A stretch of DNA of 64,000 nucleotides, from the NCBI RefSeq assembly GCF_023712425.1, contig NZ_JAMAYG010000003.1, positions 248,001 to 312,000 of the forward strand, given 5' to 3'. The notes beneath the pieces were generated by a model, which saw nothing but the letters and a program-made list of their open reading frames with translations, did not search any database and was not told the origin of the DNA. Each line of letters begins with the position of its first letter. The stretch's first letter is position 1. Positions 8,355 through 15,243 of this stretch are shown piece after piece. This DNA comes from Rothia sp. P100 (GTDB lineage Bacteria; Actinomycetota; Actinomycetes; Actinomycetales; Micrococcaceae). The position numbers and the translations under genes were made by a program.

Positions 8355-8474
8355 TCTTTTATTACTTCGGTTATGAAATACGCAGAATAAAAGGACTTCT
8401 AAGTACTCATCAGCAGATGGTCTCAAGTTTTTGTCAAAATATTTCTGCGCATATCGTGACTAACCTTCTATTTA

Positions 8475-8630
8475 TTAGCAACCAGCGGTCAAGGTCAGCC
8501 CGATAACAACGCCTGCGCAGAAGGGAGTGGTTGCGGGTGCATCTGAAGCTGCATCTGAGCCCAGTTCTGCTGAGGTTGCGAAAGCAGTATGTGCATCTGC
8601 CAGTTCCATAAGGTTTACATTCTGAGCCAT
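8475..8630 (-). CDS. Lanthipeptide precursor peptide 1 (class V-type)
   Basis: A 51-aa ORF with an excellent AAGGAGA site 7 nt before ATG. The leader is acidic and Ala-rich, beginning MAQNVNLMELADAHTAF and with ELGSDAASDAPA just before the core. The putative core is ATTPFCAGVVIGLTLTAGC: Thr34-Thr35-Pro-Phe-Cys38 could give a four-residue ring like nisin ring B, and Thr48-Ala-Gly-Cys51 has the TxxC spacing needed for a C-terminal AviMeCys made with the LanD-like enzyme. There is no signal peptide. It is a near duplicate of the peptide encoded at 8847-9002: the first 36 residues differ at one position, while the last 15 differ at seven. The cleavage site is inferred. Confidence 0.88.
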   Translation of the reverse strand: MAQNVNLMELADAHTAFATSAELGSDAASDAPATTPFCAGVVIGLTLTAGC

Positions 8631-8698
8631 AATCGGTTCTCCTTAGATAAAAATAATTAGGTGTTACTTACGACAGCAAGTCCTAATATAAAAATTTT

Positions 8699-8723
8699 GT
8701 TTATAGTTAGTTGCGGTGCTGGA
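8699..8723 (-). repeat. 25-bp repeat, copy 2, promoter-like element upstream of precursor gene 1
   Basis: This matches 8298-8322 at 24 of 25 bases, about 400 bp away. On the minus strand it carries a TATAAAC-like box about 70 nt upstream of the precursor 1 start codon and overlaps the 3' arm of an imperfect hairpin that follows precursor 2. Confidence 0.6.
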
Positions 8724-8754
8724 TATTTCATGAAAAATGAAAATTCCACTCACC
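8715..8754 (-). promoter_or_regulatory. Imperfect hairpin downstream of precursor gene 2
   Basis: GGTGCTGGATATTTCAT pairs with ATGAAAATTCCACTCACC with small internal bulges and a short loop. Its place relative to precursor 2 matches the perfect hairpin that follows precursor 1, so the structure is kept although the sequence has diverged. Confidence 0.5.
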
Positions 8755-8846
8755 AGTTCTTTGATATATTTTGCGAGTTGCTTTCCGTCGCCTCTACGTA
8801 TTATTTGTGCTACGAGGAAAATTGCAAAATAGCTACTTATAATTTT

Positions 8847-9002
8847 TTAGCAGCCAGCACCCAGAGTTGCGCCAACGATGATTCCGACGCAGACAGGAGT
8901 GGTTGCGGGTGCATCTGAAGCTGCATCTGAGCCCAATTCTGCTGAGGTAGTAAAAGCAGTATGTGCATCTGCCAGTTCCATAAGATTTACGTTCTGAGCC
9001 AT
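8847..9002 (-). CDS. Lanthipeptide precursor peptide 2 (class V-type)
   Basis: A 51-aa ORF whose leader is identical to that of precursor 1 except Thr for Ala at residue 18. The putative core is ATTPVCVGIIVGATLGAGC. It keeps the Thr-Thr-Pro-x-Cys segment, Gly40, Gly44, Thr46-Leu47 and the final Ala-Gly-Cys, but position 48 is Gly instead of Thr. The TxxC spacing for a standard C-terminal AviMeCys is thus lost; the nearest Thr is Thr46, five residues before Cys51. The product may carry a larger ring, another cross-link or an unmodified terminus. The nucleotide sequence also shows synonymous leader changes, so the duplication is not very recent. The site upstream is weaker (GAAAGTGAG). Confidence 0.87.
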   Translation of the reverse strand: MAQNVNLMELADAHTAFTTSAELGSDAASDAPATTPVCVGIIVGATLGAGC

Positions 9003-9093
9003 GATGGTCTCACTTTCTTTTTGTTGTGTTATTAGTTGTGCCCCTGCGGGGCGCGAGGCAAGACTATATAAGTTATAGTTCTTACCCGCTTAC

Positions 9094-10044
9094 TCATACG
9101 CTGTTGAAGGCAGGGAAACCTGCATCAATTCCAGCGCTGAGAGTCTCTTGATTCCAGCACTCTTGCAGAGTCTGGTGAGTATGTGCAGCGTTCAATAAAG
9201 CATCTACAAGTACCCTTGATCGATGTTGGCCAAAGCTGAGACCCTGATAGGAAGACCGTCCATCGTTCGGCTCTACCGCAATAGCTATATTGGGGCCGAC
9301 CGGCTGAGTAAAGAGCGAGTGAACATGGTTATCGGTGGCTGTTGTAATCACTTCAAGCTCATTCAAAGCGGCTATGACGCAGTCACGGTCCTTATCTGCT
9401 ATATAAATTACAACCCCATCAGAACGAGGGTAGGAAGCTCTCGCTGATAAAGCCTTCACCTGGTAGTTCACATCCAGACGGTCTAAGGTCTCTAAGGTGC
9501 TTTTCCACGCTTCTAGAGCTTTTTCAGCAGTTTCGCATCCGATATACAGACGGACTATGCCAGCATGACTCGTGACATGGAGGGGCTTTTCACTTAGGGC
9601 TAGCAGGTAACCCGGAGTTGTATTTCTACGCCAACTTGGAAGGGTGACTCTTACTTTTCCAGGCAAATTCGTGTTTTCTACAAGCTGGTTAGGAAAACTA
9701 ACCTTGAGACCCATAATCTGAACTCTGGTGAGCTCTTCTTCTATGGAACTATCTAGTAGATCTGCACATTGATAGTGATTTTGGTGAGGAACACAGTCGA
9801 TAAGTGCCTGGGATAAGTCTTGAACGTCGTGAGGGCTGACCCCACTCACCTTCGGATTTTGAAGGTGGAAATGAGCATATATCAAGGCAGCCAACTGTGA
9901 TTTAAGCTCAAGCAAACTGGCCGCTTGGAGGTCGTCCCCATCAACGCTGGCTCTCAGACGAGACAGGTCAATATCAACACGTTGCTGCACCTCAATCAAG
10001 TTTTCTGCAAACCCAGAAAACCTGGTTTCAGTGGCTAAGGTCAT
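9094..10044 (-). CDS. HopA1-family protein, LanY-like class V lanthipeptide synthetase component
   Basis: A 316-aa protein whose C-terminal two-thirds matches the HopA1 effector-like family found in RiPP clusters: a VRLYIG strand, then YQVKALSARASYPRSDGVVI, then the signature GPNIAIAVEPNDGRSSY followed by QGLSFGQHRSR near residues 250-275. In class V lanthipeptide biosynthesis such proteins are thought to act as phospho-Ser/Thr lyases beside a kinase, forming Dha/Dhb; relatives occur in thioamitide clusters. No YcaO/TfuA genes are present here, which argues against a thioamitide. The start overlaps the kinase stop by 4 nt, so the two are translationally coupled. Confidence 0.88.
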   Translation of the reverse strand: MTLATETRFSGFAENLIEVQQRVDIDLSRLRASVDGDDLQAASLLELKSQLAALIYAHFHLQNPKVSGVSPHDVQDLSQALIDCVPHQNHYQCADLLDSSIEEELTRVQIMGLKVSFPNQLVENTNLPGKVRVTLPSWRRNTTPGYLLALSEKPLHVTSHAGIVRLYIGCETAEKALEAWKSTLETLDRLDVNYQVKALSARASYPRSDGVVIYIADKDRDCVIAALNELEVITTATDNHVHSLFTQPVGPNIAIAVEPNDGRSSYQGLSFGQHRSRVLVDALLNAAHTHQTLQECWNQETLSAGIDAGFPAFNSV

Positions 10045-11153
10045 TTCTTTTCACTCCTTTCGAATCCTAAGGTTTGTGCGTATTTCTGGGGGTTTAGAAG
10101 AATTTGACGACCAATCCCCGCAGCCGCTCTTTCAATTCCCGGTAACTTAGCAACTGAAGAAGCTCTAACAATTGTTCGGTCAATCAGATGCCAGCCTAGA
10201 AAGGCAACGGATCGTAACGCTAAAGTATGATGGTCATCAGCATGCCGTTCTTGGCAGTATGCTTCCCACATCACTTGGATGTTGGGAACCAGATGCCCCA
10301 TGCGTTCTGCAATCCGCTGATTCGCAGATTCCTCGCTGAACTGCTGTGGAGGCTCCTCTGCTCCACCGCGAGTAGTTACTGTGTCAAGCACACCCCTGTA
10401 AATCCACTCGCCTGCAAAGGTTCCAAGGTCCCGAGCAGGATCCCCTACACCAAATTCTTCCCAGTCCAGCAAATGGAGCTGGTTTTGATGCATCTGGTAT
10501 TGGTCCAGCCGAAGGTCACCGTGCACAGGGGAAACACTATGATTTTCTTCAGCGGCTTTTAGCGCCGCTACGCAATCTACTAACTCTTGGTCTTGCTGGA
10601 GCTTACTCCACAAAGAAATTTCAGCTAAAGAAAAGTCAGTCAGCCGTTGATATGAGATTCCTTGCTTGAGCATCTGGACAGGTGGGGATGGAGGAGCTAC
10701 CTCTTGCAAGTTATCCGTTGGCCCCGCATGGAGCTTAGCCAAAGAACTACCTACGTGCTGTGGAAAATTATCAGGGATAGTCTCATCAACAAGAAGCTTC
10801 GCTAGACTCTCGCCAGTGCAATATTCAAAGGCAAGTAGACCGGATGAACGGTGAGAAGCTAATAGCTTCGGTGAGTTCGGTACATTCGTTGAATTATCGT
10901 CAGCAAACTTCGCGAAATTAACCGAACGATCGAACGCATGAGGACCAGCAATAGTTTTATCCACCTGTTTGAGAAAAACCTTATCGCCACCCATAAAGGT
11001 CAGAACCCATGACTTGTTGCGCCCCCGAAAACTGGGGCTAGAAACTGATTTCACCCTGCCGTAATGATCTTCAGGAAACAGTTCCTGCACATGCTGTCTA
11101 ACATCTGAATCAAGTTCAGTAGTTTTCTGGGCTGAGCTATAGTGTGTGCTCAT
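10041..11153 (-). CDS. APH-family kinase, LanK-like class V lanthipeptide synthetase component
   Basis: About 370 aa. The N-lobe carries VLTFMGGDKVFLKQVD (Lys for ATP) and a GLLAFEYCTGESLAKLL hinge. The C-lobe has the catalytic loop VHGDLRLDQYQ near residue 215 and the metal-binding LLDWEEFGVGDPARDL, so all APH kinase residues look intact. In class V lanthipeptide systems the homologous kinase phosphorylates Ser/Thr of the precursor before elimination. The ATG at 11153 is chosen because GGAAAGAGAAC stands just upstream; a GTG at 11192 would add 13 residues overlapping a hairpin. It is coupled to the HopA1-like gene. Confidence 0.88.
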   Translation of the reverse strand: MSTHYSSAQKTTELDSDVRQHVQELFPEDHYGRVKSVSSPSFRGRNKSWVLTFMGGDKVFLKQVDKTIAGPHAFDRSVNFAKFADDNSTNVPNSPKLLASHRSSGLLAFEYCTGESLAKLLVDETIPDNFPQHVGSSLAKLHAGPTDNLQEVAPPSPPVQMLKQGISYQRLTDFSLAEISLWSKLQQDQELVDCVAALKAAEENHSVSPVHGDLRLDQYQMHQNQLHLLDWEEFGVGDPARDLGTFAGEWIYRGVLDTVTTRGGAEEPPQQFSEESANQRIAERMGHLVPNIQVMWEAYCQERHADDHHTLALRSVAFLGWHLIDRTIVRASSVAKLPGIERAAAGIGRQILLNPQKYAQTLGFERSEKK

Positions 11154-11171
11154 CGTTGTTCTCTTTCCATC

Positions 11172-11194
11172 GGGTGGGCTGGTTAGCCCCACCC
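11172..11194 (-). promoter_or_regulatory. GC-rich hairpin upstream of kinase gene
   Basis: GGGTGGGCT pairs with AGCCCCACCC (one bulged base) around a 4-nt loop, placed between the 45-aa peptide gene and the kinase ribosome binding site. No T run follows, so it may attenuate or stabilise rather than terminate. Confidence 0.4.
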
Positions 11195-11214
11195 ACTAGT
11201 AAAGTTCTATCGAC

Positions 11215-11352
11215 TTAGAAAAAGAGGGTTACTACCGCGTAGCCCACGCCGCCGCCAACCAAGGCCAGCGCCAGGCTACGAGCCCAGCGGCCAACCGCTG
11301 AGGTGCCCTTGGGGGTAGTGGAGTAGGTGGTCTCGTTCTTGTTAGTAGTCAT
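11215..11352 (-). CDS. 45-aa single-span membrane peptide in the lanthipeptide operon
   Basis: The ORF starts at ATG 11352 after GAAAGGGAAAATAAC. The first ~20 residues are polar and Thr-rich (MTTNKNETTYSTTPKG), followed by a basic hinge GRWARS and one hydrophobic Gly-rich span ALALVGGGVGYAVVTLFF running to the C-terminus. It has no Cys, so it is not an obvious lanthipeptide precursor. Its place between the ABC exporter and the modification genes suggests immunity, or a transporter or synthetase membrane anchor. No known family is recognised. Codon use and spacing fit a real gene. Confidence 0.6.
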   Translation of the reverse strand: MTTNKNETTYSTTPKGTSAVGRWARSLALALVGGGVGYAVVTLFF

Positions 11353-11419
11353 GTTATTTTCCCTTTCAATAATGGTGGGCTCGTAGCCCTTGAAGATGAA
11401 TCAGGCAGAAAGCCCGATG

Positions 11420-12340
11420 TTAAGCCCCATTATCTGAGGCAAATGATTGTTGCAGCGAAACCTTAGAGCCGGTTCGTAAAGCGTTGTTGCTGTATACACG
11501 GGTTGCCACCCAGAACAGCAGCGGAATAGTTACCCCAGCGATACTGGCGGCGGTCACCATTTCCCAGGTCTGCACACCATCCAGACCAAAGCGAATAGGC
11601 ATCAGGTAGGAAGAGAAAAGCGGGACGAATGACAGCCCCTTAAGCCAAGCCTCTTCAAGATAGGTGGGTGTCAGGTACAGGGCGATTACCAGCAGAACCA
11701 TCTGCAAGACAGACAGGGGCATCACTGCGGCACTCAGGTCCTCCTGCCGGGAGACCGTTGACGCCAGAATCGTGTTCATGGTTGCAAAGATGATGTAGCC
11801 CAGCAAGAACCATACAAGGAACCACAAGAGAGCTGCGCCTACTTCAAGCTCTAGCAGTGACCACCCGTCCACCAGGGTGAAACCCAGCAGACCAGTGCCG
11901 CCAATAAGAAGTAGCTGAACCAGCGTTATCGCCCCGATACCAATCATCTTTCCTGCCAACAGAGGTACAACACCGATTTTGGTGAGGAGGATTTCGACGA
12001 CCCTCGATGACTTCTCTTCAACGACACCAGAGGTCAGGCTCTGGGATGAGTACACCAGAGAGCTGAGCAAAGCACTCACCATCGCTGTGGCAAAGAGCAG
12101 GCGGGTATCCAGCTGGAAGCTAGCATCCCCCATTTTCTCCCCCAAGAACCAACCACCAACACCTGCGCCAATGCCCACAGTCAGGGCAAGCAGCCCGGTG
12201 GCTAACAGGATGGTCTTATTCTTGGTGCGGGTAAGAACCTCACGTCGAATGACGATTAACATTTCACGGTAAGCAGTGCTCACTGATTTTTCACCTACTT
12301 CATACTGGGTAGTCTGCTGGGTCATGCCTTTAGCTTTCAT
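11420..12340 (-). CDS. ABC-2 type transporter permease (NatB-like)
   Basis: A 306-aa membrane protein with six predicted spans: one after a cytoplasmic N-terminus (ILLATGLLALTVGIGAGVGG), a central cluster, and a final span IPLLFWVATRVY. The motif GVVEEKSSRVVEILLT is diagnostic of the NatB/ABC-2 permease family. The start overlaps the ATPase stop by 4 nt. Together they likely export or give self-protection from the modified peptides; dedicated lanthipeptide exporters with a peptidase domain are not present. The cytoplasmic N-terminus has an early extra Met (MKAKGMTQQ), so the true start may be slightly later. Confidence 0.88.
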   Translation of the reverse strand: MKAKGMTQQTTQYEVGEKSVSTAYREMLIVIRREVLTRTKNKTILLATGLLALTVGIGAGVGGWFLGEKMGDASFQLDTRLLFATAMVSALLSSLVYSSQSLTSGVVEEKSSRVVEILLTKIGVVPLLAGKMIGIGAITLVQLLLIGGTGLLGFTLVDGWSLLELEVGAALLWFLVWFLLGYIIFATMNTILASTVSRQEDLSAAVMPLSVLQMVLLVIALYLTPTYLEEAWLKGLSFVPLFSSYLMPIRFGLDGVQTWEMVTAASIAGVTIPLLFWVATRVYSNNALRTGSKVSLQQSFASDNGA

Positions 12341-13311
12341 CGTGTCTGACCTGCCGATTCAAGCTCTTCCTCACGGGCAGGGGTGATACCGCGGCCCGAC
12401 GAAATATAATCCTGTGATAGGAGTGCACCCAAGGACCGTTGCACAGGCTCAATACTGCGCACCCCTCCAAATCGTGCGGCAATTTCTAGTACGTCCTGGG
12501 GAACGGTTGCATCCCGTCCATCAACTGTGATGAAAACTGATGATTGGTTGCTCATCTTGAATTCGATATGGAAGGAGGCAACCAACGACAGTTCGGCAAC
12601 AAACTCTCCAGCTGAGCGGTCAAACTTTAGTTCCCACCGGGTCTGATCAGTATCTTGCAGCTCAGAGACAGCACCGTCTGCCATCACCCTGCCGCGGTCA
12701 AGTACACAGACACGGTCGCACAGGCGCTCGACAAGCTCCAGCTGATGCGATGAAAACAGGATGCCCACACCCTGAGCTGCCTGTTGCTGGATAAGACCAG
12801 CCATCGTATCTACAGCTAGAGGGTCAAGCCCTGAGAAGGGTTCATCAAGCACCAGCAGTTCTGGGTTACCGACTAGGGAAACAGCTAGCTGAACTCGCTG
12901 TTGGTTACCTAGCGACAGATCTTGGATGAGGGTTTTCTCTCGACCAGATAGGCCCAGTGTAGCGATAAGTTCGTCAGCTTTTTCCTTCGCCTGCCCCAGG
13001 GTTTTCCCTTCAAGTAGAGCAAAGTGAACAATCTGATCTTTGACACTCATCTGGGGGTACAGGCCCCGCTCTTCCGGCATGTAACCGATCGACCTGCGGT
13101 TCTCGGTTGAGATAGGCTCCCCGTCCCAGGTGATATGCCCGCCGGTGGGGTTAAGCATTCCTAGAATGAGTCGCATGGTGGTGGTTTTACCTGCGCCGTT
13201 GCCACCGATGAAACCAACAATTTCACCGCGGCGGACGCCAAAATCTACATCCTGCAGCACCTTGTGGTCACCGAAGCTGCGGCTAATCCCGTGAAGTTTG
13301 AGACCGTTCAT
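12337..13311 (-). CDS. ABC transporter ATP-binding protein (NatA-like)
   Basis: A 324-aa ATPase with Walker A GGNGAGKTTT, signature LSLGNQQRVQLA, Walker B LLVLDEPFSGLDP, and the switch His in LFSSHQLE. A C-terminal ~90-residue extension resembles the DUF4162-type domain seen in NatA-like proteins. It is the first gene of the minus-strand RiPP operon, with GAGGTG upstream of ATG. The divergent interval 13312-13521 should hold its promoter and that of the oxoprolinase operon, so the two systems abut head to head. Confidence 0.92.
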   Translation of the reverse strand: MNGLKLHGISRSFGDHKVLQDVDFGVRRGEIVGFIGGNGAGKTTTMRLILGMLNPTGGHITWDGEPISTENRRSIGYMPEERGLYPQMSVKDQIVHFALLEGKTLGQAKEKADELIATLGLSGREKTLIQDLSLGNQQRVQLAVSLVGNPELLVLDEPFSGLDPLAVDTMAGLIQQQAAQGVGILFSSHQLELVERLCDRVCVLDRGRVMADGAVSELQDTDQTRWELKFDRSAGEFVAELSLVASFHIEFKMSNQSSVFITVDGRDATVPQDVLEIAARFGGVRSIEPVQRSLGALLSQDYISSGRGITPAREEELESAGQTR

Positions 13312-13449
13312 TGCGCACCTCGCTTTTCTTTCTCTTGCGCCTTCACTAAAAACTCTAGTGAGGCGTTAGAGCTTGCCACATATACTTTCGTACAGTTCTG
13401 GGGTAGACGATAGTTCACACATTTGCGTGTTCGCCGCCACATCTGCAAT

Positions 13450-13464
13450 AATTGTTGAACAATC
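13450..13464. promoter_or_regulatory. GntR/FadR-type operator copy 1, upstream of pxpBC-like operon
   Basis: The palindrome AATTGTTGAACAATC lies about 60 bp upstream of the fused PxpB-PxpC gene. The identical 15 bases recur at 19215-19229 upstream of the transporter. The TTGTTNAACAA form fits a FCD-type GntR regulator, one of which is encoded between the two sites. Confidence 0.65.
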
Positions 13465-13521
13465 TGAGGTGGTTTTACTCGGGTTGCTTTCGTTTACAGT
13501 CGGCACACCGCAAGGGGGCGC

Positions 13522-15243
13522 ATGCACTCGGTTTCCCACACGTCCCGCGCGGTTAAACGCTTCGGCGCACTCGCAGTGCTGGTCGACTGCACCACCCTTG
13601 AAGCAGCCCTGCACGTGCATGCCCACCTGGTCGAACGTCCTGCCGCTGGGCAAGTAGAACTGGTGCCTGCTGCCCAGACCGTGCTGGTTCGCTTCAATAC
13701 CGTTGAACAAGCGGACGCTTTCATGGCGGCCCCTGACCTACCCGCCACCAGCGGCGATGTGCGTACCCACGGGCAAACCGCCACCATCGATGTGGTCTAT
13801 GACGGCCAGGATGTTGCCGAGGTCGCTTCTCTGCTGGGCATTAGCCAGGAGGCAGTGATCTACGCCCACACCACCGGGCACTGGTCAGTAGCTTTTGCCG
13901 GGTTTGCCCCGGGCTTCTTCTATCTGCACCGCCACGACAACGTGTTGGATGTACCCCGCCGCACCACCCCGCGCACCGCTGTTCCCGCCGGTTCAGTGGG
14001 TCTTGCCGGTGATTTCTCCGGCATTTACCCCCGCACCTCCCCCGGCGGCTGGCAGCTTATCGGACATACGGATGCACCCCTCTGGGATCTGGGCCAGGAA
14101 ACCCCCGCTCTGCTAGAACCCGGCATGCAGGTGCAGTTCCGGGCAGTACGGGAACTGGTGCAGGTATCCGAAAAAGGCCCCCAGCAGGGCGCCATTCCCA
14201 GCGCTGACACGCTAGTCAAGACTGCGCTTCCCCCGGCGCTTACCGTCAACTCACCCGGTGCGCTGACCCTCTTTCAAGACTCTGGCCGCAAGGGGCTAAC
14301 CCACTGGGGTGTCTCCCCCTCCGGTTTTGCTGACCCCGCCGCCGCGAAAGAGGCTAACCGGCTGGTCGGTAATTCACCGGGTGCTACGGTGCTCGAAAAT
14401 CTGGCGGGCGGGCTAAGTCTCACCGCGCTAGAAGATACCGTGCTGGCGCTCACCGGCGCCAAGGTTACCGCGACCATCAACCAGCCTGAGGGCACCCAGC
14501 CCGACGCCGGGCTACAGGCAGAAGATCCCGAGCCTTTCATCCCGCTGGTTGCCCGCTCCTACGCTCCCTTCGCCCTGAAAGCCGGGCAGAAGCTCACTCT
14601 CTCCCCTGTTGAGCAGGGCCTGCGGGTCTACCTGGCGGTGCGCGGTGGGTTTGCCGCTCCGTTTGAAGCTACTAGTAGTTCCCGCGATACCCTGGCATCC
14701 CTGGGTGCAGACCCCCTTACAGCAGGAGATCAGCTGCAGCTGGCGTCCCTGCCGACCAGCGTGGTGGGCAACCCTGCCCCGTCTCTACCCCTTCCGGTAG
14801 CGGGTGAGACGCTGGAGGTTCGGATCATCCCGGGGCCTCGTGATGACTGGTTTACCGCCGATTCCCTGGCACGCTTTGGCCAGCTCGCCTGGCAGGTCAG
14901 TGAGGACAGCAATCGTATCGGTGTGCGTCTGCTACCCGCCGAGACCCCCGATACCCAGCCCCCGCTAACCCGCGCTATCGCCGGAGAGTTGCCCAGCGAA
15001 GGCATGGTTCCCGGTGCCATCCAGGTACCGCCCAGCGGTGAACCGGTGGTCTTCCTTGCCGACCATCCAGTGACCGGCGGCTACCCCGTCATCGCTACGG
15101 TGCACCCGGCTGACCTGCGGCTTCTCGCCCAGTCACCACCCCAAACCCTCATCCGCTTCATCACCGAGATGCCCCAAGAACCCATCGAAATTACACCTCA
15201 GACCCTTGCCCTCCCCATCACGAAAGTGCAAAAACATGCGTAA
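13522..15243 (+). CDS. Fused 5-oxoprolinase subunits PxpB-PxpC (KipI-KipA)
   Basis: A 573-aa fusion. Residues ~1-225 match PxpB/KipI (carboxyltransferase subdomain 1), including FAGFAPGFFYL and the PRRTTPRTAVPAGSVGLAGD segment. Residues ~240-565 match PxpC/KipA (subdomain 2), including TLFQDSGRKGLTHWGVSPSG and AVRGGF. PxpB and PxpC normally work with PxpA in ATP-dependent cleavage of 5-oxoproline to glutamate; PxpA is not in this window. The AAGGGGG site before ATG 13522 supports the start. The 3' end overlaps the biotin carboxylase gene by 8 nt. The same fold occurs in allophanate hydrolase and urea carboxylase modules, so another carboxylation-linked substrate is possible. Confidence 0.88.
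   Translation: MHSVSHTSRAVKRFGALAVLVDCTTLEAALHVHAHLVERPAAGQVELVPAAQTVLVRFNTVEQADAFMAAPDLPATSGDVRTHGQTATIDVVYDGQDVAEVASLLGISQEAVIYAHTTGHWSVAFAGFAPGFFYLHRHDNVLDVPRRTTPRTAVPAGSVGLAGDFSGIYPRTSPGGWQLIGHTDAPLWDLGQETPALLEPGMQVQFRAVRELVQVSEKGPQQGAIPSADTLVKTALPPALTVNSPGALTLFQDSGRKGLTHWGVSPSGFADPAAAKEANRLVGNSPGATVLENLAGGLSLTALEDTVLALTGAKVTATINQPEGTQPDAGLQAEDPEPFIPLVARSYAPFALKAGQKLTLSPVEQGLRVYLAVRGGFAAPFEATSSSRDTLASLGADPLTAGDQLQLASLPTSVVGNPAPSLPLPVAGETLEVRIIPGPRDDWFTADSLARFGQLAWQVSEDSNRIGVRLLPAETPDTQPPLTRAIAGELPSEGMVPGAIQVPPSGEPVVFLADHPVTGGYPVIATVHPADLRLLAQSPPQTLIRFITEMPQEPIEITPQTLALPITKVQKHA

Noticed and set aside
8661-8918. 85-aa plus-strand ORF opposite the precursor genes
   Set aside because: It is antisense to precursor 2 and the hairpin region; the minus strand has the ribosome binding sites, the duplicated leaders and the operon context.
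4561-13311. Linaridin or thioamitide cluster as the identity of the RiPP locus
   Set aside because: Linaridins need CypH/CypL-type proteins and thioamitides need YcaO-TfuA; neither is present, whereas Cys in Thr-containing cores plus kinase and HopA1 protein fits a class V lanthipeptide.
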